Positions 37,464 to 50,145 are shown, counted from the stretch's first letter. The stretch is 64,000 nt of DNA from Erythrophleum ivorense (GCA_026724425.1 JAIUCV010000101.1:124001-188000); one strand, 5' to 3'. The notes: a model not told the origin generated them from the sequence alone. Made by a program: numbers and translations.

Positions 37464-38406
37464 TTTCTCCTTCTCTGTCTCTCTCTCTCTCTCTCTGACA
37501 CTATCTTCTCCAGATAATAATCTAATAGATTAACGAATCAACAAAGCAATAATTAACATCCAAAAAGAATTAGATCAGCAATCGCGAGATTTCAATTCGA
37601 GCTTCGGAGATGGATTTTTCTTCTCTCCTTAAAAGAGGCATTCGATCAATCAGTATCAGAAGATTCCCAGATTTCGACAAACAAATAATCCACACTCTCT
37701 CTCTCTCTCTCTCTCGACATGTACACGATTAAAAAAAAAAAAAAAAAAAGTGCTTCAAGAGAAGAGACTTTGCGAAAAGGGTGAAATCGGGATTTCAAAG
37801 AAAAAAACGACCGAGCAAAAAATCACTCTTACCGTTGGTTTGTTCTCTTTTTCACACGAGTTTGGAAGTCTATGTTAGAGTCACGTGCGGTGACGTGGAG
37901 CTTTGTCAAACCTCATGACTATTGGACTGTGTGAATGACTTTGGGTGGTGTTGATGTGTTGTGTGGCCTTGATCGATATGATATGATGATCAATGATTTT
38001 GATACAGATTTCGTTCGAAAGAAAAAGTGTTTAACGAAAGAGTATTTGTTCCATCTTGTCGTCGCTTCAGTGTGTTTTGGTCTGAATCACGAGTTTGGTC
38101 ATTTCCTTGAGCCCAAAATTTCTAATAAGCATTTCGAGACTCCTTAATACTCGTAATGCCCATAGTTCATCTGTTTCAAAAAGCCCATCCTGTGTTTCCT
38201 AACATTTTCATGGTTCTTTATGATGAGAATGAAACTTCAAATCAGAAAAATTATATACGATCGATATACGAACAAAAGTTATATTCTAAAACCTTTGTGG
38301 TATACGATCGATATACGATAAGTGTTATCGTGATTGGTTAGACGACATTTATGTGCACAACTTGATTCAAATGCTCTGGGCTGGTTAGTAGTTTTGTTGT
38401 ATTATA

Positions 38407-38550
38407 CTCCCTCTATTCCTTAATATTTGATGTTTTATGAAAATGTATTTGCAATTATCTGGATGTATTAAACTCAAAACACATCCAGATACATCCAAAT
38501 AATTGCAGATACATTTTCTTAAACCATCAAATATTAAGGAACAGAGGGAG
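38407..38550. mobile_element. Stowaway-like MITE (near-perfect palindrome)
   Basis: The 144-bp element starts CTCCCTCTATTCCTTAATA and ends with its inverse (ATTAAGGAACAGAGGGAG), flanked by TA on both sides. The two arms pair over almost their full length around a centre near 38478. This is the classic Tc1/mariner-derived MITE form. Confidence 0.9.
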
Positions 38551-38734
38551 TATATTGTTAATGATGCAGAGCATATATATGTATTATGTACATGTGATGA
38601 CATATATGGATAACAAGGTACTATTATTTGCGAAGTGATTTTGAGAAACGGAGCTCTCTCATTCACTTTCAGAATTAAAAATACATAAATATCCTTAATA
38701 AATAGCTGAATTAAAATACCTTACCACCTAGTAT

Positions 38735-39640
38735 TCGATTGATGAAGAAAGAGAGAAGGTTCCTCTTTGACTCTTTGTTCATCCCTGCATGCCTTACGAC
38801 CTACCAAGTACATCAAGCGGAACCCTAGAGCAAATTTGTTTATCATCATTTTTAATTAACTAGTTATTTTCAACTAACTAATAATTTCGTCTCATATATG
38901 TGTTTTTATTTAGCCGGCATGACGTATTAATGATAAGCATGTTTTCTTTATTAACAAAAAAATCATTTTCAAAGTGAGCATCATATGTCTATGATACACA
39001 CAAACCCTAAAACTTCATTTAGCTCTCTTCTTCAATACTATCTGAATCTTTAGCATTGATAATCTCATACGCCACTAGATTATATATATGACCAGTTAGA
39101 TCCTTAAATCGCAATATTAGCTCCATAATTAAGTTAGCAAGAGATCCTATAAAAACAAAATTACTTATATCTGAATGAAAAGAGATGTATATATGTAACT
39201 GGATATGTGTACATGTATAGTAGCTACTTGAATACGAATAAGACAATCTCACATATAATTTGGAGGGATTATGCCCTTTTTGTGTTACAAGGTAAAGGCA
39301 TTGGTTTGTTTGTTTTTTGTTTTTTGTTAAAAGATAAAAAAAAAACGCATTGGTTTGTTACTTAATTTTCAAACACACTAAGGGTAAAAATTTTTGAGTA
39401 CACACTAAAATAAATTAGAAATGGCATGTTAAATTTGTGGTACATAACTGCCAATATTCGGAAAGTTAAATATTTTTTTATCTATTCTTTTTTCTTTTCT
39501 TGATCTCTTCGTATTAATATCTTAACTTATCTTTATTCTATAATTTGTCTGAATCCCTTCTTCTAGGAGGTACACAATAGAATAATTTAATGATGGCGAT
39601 GGAGAAGCTGTAAATAATGTGATAGCTAGAGTAGGCGGGT
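38735..39640 (+). repeat. Diverged direct duplication, copy 1
   Basis: Conserved blocks shared with 40843-41740 in the same order and strand include ttcatcc-tgcatgcctta, gcggaaccctaga, taatttcgt and tttagccggc, ctgaatctt-agc, caatattcggaaagttaaa, and a late block with tctaggag and ctgtaaata. No coding frame is kept. Confidence 0.8.
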
Positions 39641-39734
39641 AAAATAACGACGAGTTTTAACAACAACAAATAATGATGAGTCACTTAGAAGCATATGTAA
39701 TTTTGATTATTATTATTTTCACTACATCGAAGAT

Positions 39735-39769
<35 letters not shown>

Positions 39770-40842
39770 AGAAAGCATCGAAGATTAAATTGAAAACTCA
39801 CATGGAGCAAAAGGGATACAAAATTCGTGTAATTTTGATCTATACAACTCCTCTCATTTTATATTGTTAAAAACAACCATTTTATCTTTACATGTAATTA
39901 TTTTAAGGAATTTCGTAGTGTTACGTGTACTTTAGTTGTTAAACACTTAAACTTTTCAAACTAATCCTAAAATGTAAATGTCTGAGTCCTTCTACAAAAG
40001 CTCAGGCAATTCAACGGGTATAATTCATCGACAGCTAACATAAGTTTAGATCGGGCAGCCATCCAATGTGGTTTGAACCAATTTACACTCATGAGTCATG
40101 ATTAAGGGGTTTAATGCACAGATGAAAATTTTGGAAACATTCAAGTCATCTACACTCTATGTGACCATCTTTACTATACTAAAGATCGGGCGACACTAAG
40201 GGCTATACGTGTAATTTAACTTGACTAATCATCTAATTATCCCCTTATTATAACTTAACTTTTGGTCTTTAGAACAGCTCTAGAAGTGTTTAGGTCCAAC
40301 ATTAACAAGACACGAAACAACTAGATCGATATAATACCACATACTTTCGAGTTGGACCGCATATATCAACTAGTATATGGTTATGCTACCCTGTTCTGTT
40401 TCAGGAAGCAGTCGCGGATGAACATTACACTTTGTTACAACCAGTTTTCGGGTCTTTCATCATCATGATCCATGCCGATTTCTACTCTAATTTTGGCAAA
40501 AGCAAGATAACCGATTAATCTTTTTGATAAAAAGATAACCGATTAATCATCCCGACTTCTAATTTTTAGGACCCAAGCTTTATGTACGTTTTTTCTTTCT
40601 TTGATAACTTTTTTTTTGGTTTTAATGTTAATTAACTAACTGATAACTTGGAATTAAGAAAGTCTCGGAATAGACAAACGTCCATATCACGGTCTCTTAG
40701 GCCAGTTGGCTGGTTTTTGTTGTATTGTAAAAGTAATGCAGCATATACTGATATACATGTATATATTATGTATTTGTGATGTATATGGAAAATGGGCGCT
40801 GACGTAAAAAGAATATATATATATATCAATTCATGGGTATAT

Positions 40843-41740
40843 ATTCGATTAATGAAGAAACTGAGAAGATTCCTGGATCTGTTCATCCTTGCATGCCTTA
40901 CCGACCTACCAAATACATCAAAGCGGAACCCTAGAACAATTTTCTTATCACCAATGTCAACTACTAGTTAATAATTTCGTTCCAAATATAAAATTATTTA
41001 ATTTAGCCGGCTTGACTTGCTTGCTGATACGCAAATTCTCATTTAAAAAAAAAAAAATCTTTTCAAGTATTGATCACTCTATATACGTATGTATACTCTA
41101 TAGCTTCATTACAAACCCTAAAACTAAGATCTATCTGAATCTTCAGCGTAAAGAATCTCATATAACTCACTACATTAGATGACCATGTCGATTCTTAAAT
41201 GCCATTAGTTCCATAATAAGTTACATTTAAATGAATGAAAGGAGGTAAAAGGATATATGTGTGCATGCATGTGGTTGCTTGTATGGATTATGCAAAAAAT
41301 GTGCTACTTATGTTAGCTGTTCGATCGATATTATATATCGTTAAAATGAGCTAGTTATGTCGTTATTGATAAGTTAAAATGTAATGACTCAATAGGAGAC
41401 GGATACGTGTCACATTACAGCTCGATGCTTCGCTTATTTCAATACTATTGTTAAATGTTGGTAAACGGTCCAAAGTAAAAAAAATAATTAAATGTTAAGA
41501 ATCTTGAGTATTCACACTATTCAAAATTAGAAAGCGGCATGGGAAGCTTGTGGTATATATCTGGCAATATTCGGAAAGTTAAAATATTTCTTGATCTATC
41601 CGAACTATACTTTCTAACTTATCTTAATTCTATAATTGTTTGACTCCCTTCTTCTAGGAGATATAAAACAGAATATGTAAAAACACGATGGAGAAACTGT
41701 AAATAACAGGATAGACTAAGAGAATAACATGTGTTAGGAT
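40843..41740 (+). repeat. Diverged direct duplication, copy 2
   Basis: Second copy of the 38735-39640 sequence, about 2.1 kb downstream, alignable by eye through most of its length with many indels. The blocks listed for copy 1 recur in the same order. Confidence 0.8.
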
Positions 41741-42173
41741 AAAAATAATTAGTTTTAATCTTTTAGGTAAATCACTTATAAACCATGCACGTTAATGTAT
41801 TTAATTTTAGTGAACCAGTTAAAAGTAATGTATAATTTAATTTAGATGAATCTCGTAACGGTACGTATAATTTAGCCGTCATGTCTTTGAATTAACTTAT
41901 GAATATTTGGTGTGAATCACCGATAGCTCGCACTTGTTGAGACCAGATTGTCCTCCAACGCGGCTTAGACTTGGACTTATGCCTACGTTGAGTTATCCAA
42001 CGAACACTAACTAGCAAGACCCAAAACTACCATTTTACCTCTATGCAAGTGACGAATGGTTATTTTCCCATGATAAAATTGTATGAAAAATGGATAAAAT
42101 CTACTCAACAATTCTCTCTTCAAGATATAAAAGAAACATAAAATGCGCATTGTTTGTGAAAATATCACATAAC

Positions 42174-42345
42174 TAGTGGCGGAGCTATGAAATTTTTTTA
42201 CAAAGGTCAAATTGATACTAATCATATATTACAGGGGTTATTGAGCTAATTTTATCACATTTTTTTATTTAAAGTAAAGATAATTTTTTTTTTTAATTTC
42301 ACATAGGTCAATTGCCTATGTGGTAGCATGCTGCCTCCGCCACCA
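42174..42345. mobile_element. hAT-type MITE with 8-bp target duplication
   Basis: Terminal inverted repeats tagtggcggagc and, reversed from the right end, tggtggcggaggc. The direct 8-bp duplication CACATAAC flanks the element (42166-42173 and 42346-42353). The 172-bp interior is noncoding. Confidence 0.85.
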
Positions 42346-42806
42346 CACATAACAGTAGTTATAAGTATTAAATTACAGGAGAACTCATAAAAATAGGTGC
42401 GAGTGTCACGATGACATTATGACAACAACGGGTTCGACTGCTCTTGTAAATCACGAATATACATAATCCAACTTTTGGTATGGTATGTAACTTTTGGATA
42501 GTATGAAAAGGATAGTTACATAGTACGCAGGGCATAAACAAACTCTTATAGGGTCAAATCAACCTCGCATGCATAAAGAAATCAAGAAAGAGATAACCAG
42601 TAATTAACAAGTTAACAACAGGGACATGGAGATTAATACGTTGGTTATAAAATAGAAAACTAATTATTATCAGTAAGTGCGACAAAAGATCATTATTAAG
42701 TAGTAGTAGTATTCTATTTTTAAGAATCTACATCGTGATTCGGGACCCTATGGTCTGGATAGGAACAAAAGTAGACCATATTCGGAGGACTTGGTAATTG
42801 GTATGC

Positions 42807-42936
42807 TGTAATATTTTAGGTATTCAACTGACTCGATTCAAAAACACGAGTATATTTATATAATATTGACCAATTTTAGATTCTTATAAAACAGAAAACT
42901 ATCATTATTCTAATAGATAAATATTTATTTCTAATA
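42807..42936 (-). repeat. 3' LTR of the copia element
   Basis: About 130 bp. It shares blocks such as aggtattcaactgact, aacacgagtatat and aactatcattat with the other LTR. Many substitutions separate the two. Confidence 0.8.
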
Positions 42937-43036
42937 CTTCTCATCAAGTTTGAGCGTGGAGATTTTGAACGTCCAACTTGGACAACAAATATTCAAATGG
43001 AGCACAGCTCAACGCCTTTGTAAAAATGTCCGCCAG

Positions 43037-46000
43037 CTATTTCTCAGACCGAACATGATCCGTAACGATAACTCCCTCTTCAACCGCATCCCGAACTGCA
43101 TGACAATCCGACTCTATATGCTTAGTGCGCTCGTGGAAAACTGGGTTTGAGGCAATGTGAATTGCTGGCTTATTGTCACAATACAAACGTGTAGGCTGAG
43201 ACTGATCAACGCCAAGTCCCGCTAACATACGCCTAAACCATTTAATCTCTCGAAGAGCAACAACCATCGAACGATATTCTGCTTCTGCGAAAGAGTGTGG
43301 AACTGTATCTTGCGTCTTTATTTTCCAAGCCACGGTAGACCCTCCAAGCAACACAACAAAAGCACTAAGCGACCGACGTGTCAAAGGACTAGAGTTGTAG
43401 TCGGCATCACAATAAACCGTAAGCGTGAGATCGGGATCTGATTTGAGGAAGATACCCTGACCAGGAGAACCTTTTAGAAAACGAACAATACACAACACAG
43501 TTTCCCAATGGGCGACCTTGGACTGTTGCATAAACTGAGACAACAGATGGACGGAGTAACATAGCTTTGGTCGCGTATTCAGGAGATAAATCAGTCTCCC
43601 CATAAGTCTCCTCAACAACTTAGGATCATCCAAGAGCAGACTTTCAACAGTGGCGAGCTTATGATCTTGCTCCAGTGGTGTTGCAGCTGGCCGAGAACCA
43701 AGATTCCCAGTCTCGGAAATAATGTCTAATGCATACTTACGTTGTGAAAGAAAAATACCTTCCGGCCCTCTGCTTATTTCGATTCCCAAAAAATACTTAA
43801 GTTTCCCCAAATCCTTCATAGAGAAACACAGACTCAAGTAATCTTTGAACTTTTAAAGCATATAACTGTCATTCCCACAAATGATTAGGTCGTCTACATA
43901 AACCAGAATTCACAGCTCAATGTTCTTGCGAGAATACAAAAACAAAGAGTAGTCATCATAGGATTGCTCAAAACCAAAACGGAGCCATGCATCAGAGAGT
44001 TTCTTGAACCAGCAACGAGGCGCTTGCTTGAGCCCATAAAGTGACTTACGAAGAAGACAAACCTTCCCTGGATGAGAATGACGAAAACCCGGGGGAAGCT
44101 TCATATAAACTTCTTCTTCAAGATCACCATGAAGAAATGCATTGTTGACATCCATTTGATAAACCTCCCACTTTTTAGCCGCAACAAGACAAAGAACGGA
44201 ACAGACAGTGTTCATTTTGACAACCGGACCAAACGTCTCATCAAAGTCTTCACCTTCGACTTGATGGTTCCCTTGTACAACAAGCCGCGCTTTGTATCTT
44301 TCTATTGTGATATCGGATTTATACTTAGTCTTATACATCCAAAGACAACCAAAAGCTTCTTTACCAGGAGGGAGATCACATATATCCCACGTGCGTTTTT
44401 GTTCGAGTGCATCAACCTCAGTACCAATAGCATCATTCCAAACCTTTATACGAACGTCATCCTTGAAATATTTTGGTTTCTCACCAGCTGTTATGGCAGC
44501 AAAGAATGCTCGTTGCCATGGAGAGAAAGCTTCATTGAAAATATAGTGAGATAACGGGTAGAGGGATGTACCTTGGACAGAGGAGGACTAGGATGTGGGA
44601 TCAGGAGGAGCGTGATGGGCGTCTTGACTGCAGACAACATTGTACGTGATGTAATCACGAAGTTTAACAAATACAGAGCGCTGACGCAAACCACGACCCA
44701 GAGGAGGATCAGAGTCAGCAGATGGCAAACCAGCCGTGTTTTGTACGCTACCGGAGTGAGTAGGTACTGCTGTGACAGTTTTTGAGGCAGGTTCTTGTGG
44801 ATTTGCTGAGACAGGTTCTTGTGGATGTTATGTCACAGGTTCTTGTGGAATATCTGCCGCAGGTTCTTGTGGATTGACTGTCACAGACTGAGTTTCAGGT
44901 GAACCATTCCCCCTTACGATAGTAGGCATGGGAGAGATAAGCCAGTCTTCATCAACACACACGGATGGTGAAAACTATGGTAAAGAGGAATTGGTTACCG
45001 AGAAAGGAAAAATTGTTTTCTTAAACACCACCTCACGAGAAACGATAAACTCCTCCCGCTCAATATCATAGACCTTCCAGGCCTTCTTCCCAACCGGATA
45101 TCCAAGAAACACACAACATCGAGTCCGCTGACCAAACTTATCCTTGTCTCGAGTAACTCGATGAGTGTAACATTCGCTCCCAAAAATACGCAGCTGATCA
45201 TAAGACGGCTTATGACCATGTAACAACTAGTACGGAGAGCGACTTAGATGGATTGCAGATGGTGTTCGATTAATAAGATATGTCGCAGTAAGCACAACTT
45301 CTCCCCCAAAACTTTATTGGAAGATTCCCTTGAAAGAGTAATGCACGCGCCACATTCAGTATATGTCGGTGCTTGCGTTCGACACGACCGTTCTGCTGAG
45401 GTGTTCCCACACAAGATGTTTGGTGCACAACGCCCTGTTCGCAAAAGTATGATGAGAGACACATAAACTCTGTGCCATTGTCACTTCTCACCATTTTCAC
45501 CGTTTTCCCAAACTGTTTCTCGGCATAGGCCAAAACATTCTTCAACACTTTACTGACTTCGGATTTCTCAAGTAGGAGATGTGTCCAAACTGCTCGAGAG
45601 TAATCATCCACAATGGTAAAAAAATAAGCAGCTCCAGTAGATGAAGGAACACGGTATGGACCCCATACATCAACGTGAATAAGTTGAAAAAAATCTATTG
45701 TTTTATTAATACTGTCTGAAAACACTTCTCTAGTCTGCTTTACTCGAAAACACACGTCACAAGGACCCGAGCAAACAGGTTTCGAAACACCAGAAAACAA
45801 ACGTAAAGAAGAAAGCACAGAAAACGATGGATGTCCTAGCCGTTGGTGCCACATAGTAGAATCCGAATCCGCAACTGCTCGATGAATCCTTGCAGCCATG
45901 ACATCCTTGAAGTAGTAAAACCCATCACGTTCCTCACCGGCTCCCATCAGAGTCCTCGAAAAACGGTCCTGCAACACGCAAAGGGTATCAGAAAACATAG

Positions 46001-47446
46001 CTACACCAACGGTTTGTTTATGTACCTTTGCCACAGATATTAAAGTGCAATTGAGATCTTGCACAAATAGAACATTAGGCAGAGTGAGTGTGGAAGAAAG
46101 AGTCAAAACTTCTTTACGAAGAGAGACTGTTTTCCCACCATCAGCAAAGCCAATAGAACAAGGAAGTATCGTCTCGAGGTTATGTAACAACGAGAGATTT
46201 CCTGTCATGTGATGCGAGGCGCCTGTATCAAATATAACATCGCTATAACCTTTCTTACGAGACAATTTTTCAGAACCTGAATCACCGGTTTTCTCTTGAA
46301 TCAACTTGGAGAGGGCTTTCCAATGATCTGGAGTGAACTCAGGAAATGACGAAGTATTATAGCTTGTGGCATGAGCAGCGTTAGCTTGACCACGACCACG
46401 CCCTGAGTTATTGATACCAGCACGTCGTCCACCTTTTCCACGGCCACCTCGACCAGAAACAGAATTGTTGCGTTCATTCCACCTGTCCGGAAAATCAATA
46501 AGTTGCCAACAATCTTTCTTCTCGTGACCCGAACGACCGCATTGACTACAAAGTGAGTTCCAACTTTGAACTGAAGAAGAAGAGGGAGACTCAGAACTAG
46601 GGTCAAGATCACAAAGAAAAGAGCTTGAGACATCCTCGCGACGAGCCAAGAATCCCAGCGCCTCCTGTTGCTGCTCACAGAGACGGGCTGTATTCAAGCG
46701 ATGTTCTTCACGGACAACTTTAGCATATATTTCGCCAAGAGTTGGTAACGGATCTGCTGTGCAGAGATCCCTGTGCATAGATCACCAAAGCGCGAATCAT
46801 TGAGACCCATAAAAAACTTGTGTATCTTTTCTTCTTCTTTCTCTTTTGCAAACGCCGAGGCAGCTCTACATGAACACGAGATTACAGTTTGATATGTCTG
46901 TAATTCTTCCCACAATGCCAACAGCCGTCCGTAATACTCAAGGACAGTTTGTTCATCCTGCCTACACGAAGCAAGTTGGCTCTTAATCTGATGGACTCGA
47001 ACTTTATTTCCAACCGAGAATCTCTCCTTGAGCTCAGTTCACAGGAGATGAGCATCGGAGATGTAGGACACGGTCGACCTAACTTTAGGTTCGATCGAAG
47101 CACGAATCCACCCTACGATCATGGAGTTCACCGTCAACCAGTTCTCCATGTCACGACTACCGCTCGCAGGCTTCAGAACTAATCCTTGAACGAAAATTGT
47201 TTTGTGTTTAGCCGGTAACGCATTAAGTAACTCCGACGCCCACTCATTTTAATTCTCTCCATTCAAAAGAACAGAGGTAATTAACGCTCCCAGATTATTA
47301 GACGCCGCCAAACTATATGGCGAGATCGAATGAACCTCTCCAACCGGAGAGAACACTACACTGCTGTTATCTTGAGTTCCACCGGAACCTGTCAAACCGC
47401 CACTAGACGGAGAATCATCTCCATGCAAAGAAAAGCGAAAGATCAA
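43037..47446 (-). pseudogene. Copia gag-pol polyprotein remnant
   Basis: Segments in order on the minus strand: gag (from about 47446); zinc knuckle CSQCGRSGHEKKDC (CX2CX4HX4C); protease with DTGASHHMTG; integrase zinc region (HQRLGHPS, CDVC) and catalytic core (HVDVWGP, VRSDNGTEF, GTPQQNGRVERKH); reverse transcriptase with FLHGDLEEEVYM, YGLKQAP and YVDD; and RNase H (AEAEYRSM, CDNKPAIHIA, HERTKHIE). Breaks seen: a stop soon after the gag start (about 47249), a second stop near 47040, a frame change at about 46750-46775, a break near 45270, and a stop just before YVDD (about 43909). The protein cannot be made in one piece. Confidence 0.92.
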
Positions 47447-47486
47447 AAGTAATTTCTAGGTTTGAAGATCTTCTGCTCTGGTACCA

Positions 47487-47627
47487 CGTAGAATTAGGTA
47501 TTCAACTGACTTGATTTCATTGATTTACAAACACGAGTATATCTACACAATATTGACCGACTTTAGATTTTTAGAAAACTGGAAACTATCATTATCCTAA
47601 TAAATAGATACATATCTATCTCCAATA
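47487..47627 (-). repeat. 5' LTR of the copia element
   Basis: About 141 bp, read on the minus strand from TATTGGAGATAG to the base before the primer-binding site. The ends are eroded relative to the canonical TG...CA. Confidence 0.8.
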
Positions 47628-47721
47628 TAATATATAAGCATTATCTTAAGAAATACTTAAATAACTCTAAACCAATCCATACCACAAATAATAGATTCTA
47701 AAAAAGAAATGGTTAAATCAT
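47627..47721 (+). repeat. Direct repeat, left copy (flanks the Mutator-like element)
   Basis: Nearly identical to 50146-50241 (one substitution and one indel by eye). It abuts the copia 5' LTR and ends in the 9-bp TTAAATCAT target site of the Mutator-like element. After that element the sequence resumes with ttgttgactaatag, which also follows the right copy. Confidence 0.9.
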
Positions 47722-50019
47722 GGGTTTTGTGCAAAAAAACCCTCCAACTAAATTTTTTTGCAAATTAAACCCTCAATTATATTACGTGCAAGTCAATCCC
47801 CTGAACTCCAAAGTCACCCGCTATATAGCCCCTGGCTATATTTGTCACAAATTTAAAAATATTTTCTGCAAAAAAACCCGCGAACTATTATTTTTTTTGC
47901 AAATTTAACCCTCAACTTAAAAAACACACAAATCAAACATACAAATAAGAAGATGTCATTTTTGTAATTTTTACTCGTTACATAAAATATTCTGTAATTT
48001 TTTTTTGCCATTTAAAATATTTTAACTATATTTATTGAAAATAATTTAAATAAAAAAATCATCAATCTCACTTCTTTCTTTGGCCTCTACCATTACGAGT
48101 CTTTCTCTCGATTAATTTTATCATGACTAAGTTGATTTTCTTCTTGATCTCATTAGGTTTAAAATAAGTTGTTTTGTTTGTTGATATTTATGTTTATCTT
48201 TTGATGTATGTACAAAAAGAATTTGTGTGATTTTGAAATTAATTTAGAAAGGTTTATTGGTTCATGTATTTTGATGGATTTACAAATCCTAGCTAAAATC
48301 CCTCTTTATTAGATTAATGATTTTAAAATAAGTTGTTTTGTTTGTTGATATTTATGTTTTTCTTTTGGTGTATGTACAAAAAGAATTTGTGTGATTTTGA
48401 AATTAATTTATGGGGGTTTATTGGTTCATGTATTTTGATGGATTTACAAATCCTAGCTAAAATCCCTCTTTATTAGATTAATGATTTTAAAATAAGTTGT
48501 TTTGTTTGTTGATATTTATGTTTTTCTTTTGGTGTATGTACAAAAAGAATTTGTGTGATTTTGAAATTAATTTATGGGGGTTTATTGGTTCATGTATTTT
48601 GATGGATTTAATTACAAATACTAGCTAAAATCCCCCTTTACTAGATTAATGATTTTAAAATAAGTTGTTTTGTTTGTTGATATTTATGTTTTTCTTTTGG
48701 TGTATGTACAAAAAGAATTTGTGTGATTTTGAAATTAATTTATGGGGGTTTATTGGTTCATGTATTTTGATGGATTTACAAATACTAGCTAAAATCCCCC
48801 TTTACTAGATTAATGATTTTAAAATAAGTTGTTTTGTTTGTTGATATTTATGTTTTTATTTTGGTGTATGTACAAAAAGAATTTGTGTGATTTTGAAATT
48901 AATTTATGGGGGTTTATTGGTTCATGTATTTTGATGGATTTACAAATACTAACTAAAATCCCCCTTTACTAGATTAATGATTTTAAAGAAAGAGAAATTG
49001 CTTTAGATTACATCTGTTTCAGAGGCCACAAGATAATTTTTTTTAATATGAAAAATAGATTCTCACATTATTAAGATCATTGAACCATAAAATGTACAAC
49101 TCTGCAGTTACTTGTATTGAAGTAGTCGTCCAACAAATGATAGCGAGTGGTTTGAGAATTGGATCATATTGGATAAAAATTCTTTTTTTTATTATCATTT
49201 TGTTGGAAAAAAAGATGACACGAGATGGGTTGTTCAAGCTTTTCAGGAAAAATTTTTAAAATCATTAATGTGATTAGATTAATGATTTTAAAATAAGTTG
49301 TTTTGTTTGTTGATATTTATGTTTTTCTTTTGGTGTATGTACAAAAAGAATTTGTGTGATTTTGAAATTAATTTATGGGGGTTTTTTTGTTCATGTATTT
49401 TGAATTTGTTGATTTTAAAATCATTAATCTAGTAAAGGGGGATTTTAGCTAGTATTTGTAAATCCATCAAAATACATGAACCAATAAACCTTTCTAAATT
49501 AATTTCAAAATCACACAAATTCTTTTTGTACATACATCAAAAGATAAACATAAATATCAACAAACAAAACAACTTATTTTAAACCTAATGAGATCAAGAA
49601 GAAAATCAACTTAGTCATGATAAAATTAATCGAGAGAAAGACTCGTAATTATAGAGGCCAAAGAAAGAAGTGAGATTGATGATTTTTTTATTTAAATTAT
49701 TTTTAATAAATATAGTTAAAATATTTTAAATGGCAAAAAAAATTACATAATATTTTATGTAACGAGTAAAAATTACAAAAATGACATCTTCTTATTTGTA
49801 TGTTTGATTTGTGTGTTTTTTAAGTTGAGGGTTAAATTTGCAAAAAAAATAATAGTTCGCGGGTTTTTTTGCAGAAAATATTTTTAAATTTGTGACAAAT
49901 ATAGCCAGGGGCTATATAGCGGGTGACTTTGGAGTTCAGGGGATTGACTTGCACGTAATATAATTGAGGGTTTAATTTGCAAAAAAAAATTAGTTGGAGG
50001 GTTTTTTTGCACAAAACCC
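47722..50019. mobile_element. Mutator-like element with ~600-bp terminal inverted repeats
   Basis: The element begins GGGTTTTGTGCAAAAAAACC and ends with its inverse. It is flanked by the direct 9-bp duplication TTAAATCAT (47713-47721 and 50020-50028), the Mutator hallmark. The inverted repeats run about 47722-48324 and 49417-50019 and look nearly identical by eye. The middle holds tandem ~165-bp repeats (48161-48990) and about 250 bp of unique sequence. No transposase is present, so it is non-autonomous. Confidence 0.9.
48161..48990 (+). repeat. Five tandem ~165-bp repeats inside the Mutator-like element
   Basis: Units start at about 48161, 48325, 48489, 48657 and 48822 with aaaataagttgttttgtttg and end in agattaatgatttt. 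A partial sixth unit starts near 49290. The first unit lies within the left inverted repeat, so the array grew from the inner end of that repeat. Confidence 0.95.
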
Positions 50020-50145
50020 TTAAATCATTTGTTGACTAATAGAGTTATCATATTACTAACTAATCAGCCAGATTCCACAACAAATCATCATTTAATTCAG
50101 CCATATTCTGCATTCAGTAGAATTCCTCGGTTACCATTTACACCC

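Larger units (their letters stand above)
37464..42806. other. Long intergenic region between the B55 gene and the copia element
   Basis: The first ~400 bp are the CT-rich 5' leader and promoter of the B55 gene. After that no host gene is seen. The region holds a Stowaway-like MITE, a diverged duplication (about 38.7 and 40.8 kb), a hAT-type MITE and several homopolymer runs (for example about 30 T near 39738). Confidence 0.6.
42807..47627 (-). mobile_element. Ty1/copia LTR retrotransposon, degenerate
   Basis: Minus-strand element of about 4.8 kb with short LTRs (42807-42936 and 47487-47627). Directly inside the 5' LTR is TGGTACCAGAGC, one mismatch from the usual initiator-Met tRNA primer site. 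Between the LTRs lie gag, protease, integrase, reverse transcriptase and RNase H in copia order. Stops and frameshifts break the polyprotein, and the LTRs have diverged from each other, so the insertion is not recent. I see no convincing target-site duplication. Confidence 0.92.

Noticed and set aside
48161..48990. Regular repeats that might suggest a CRISPR array or a satellite
   Set aside because: Units of 165 bp are contiguous with no unique spacers and sit inside a Mutator-like element in a plant genome.
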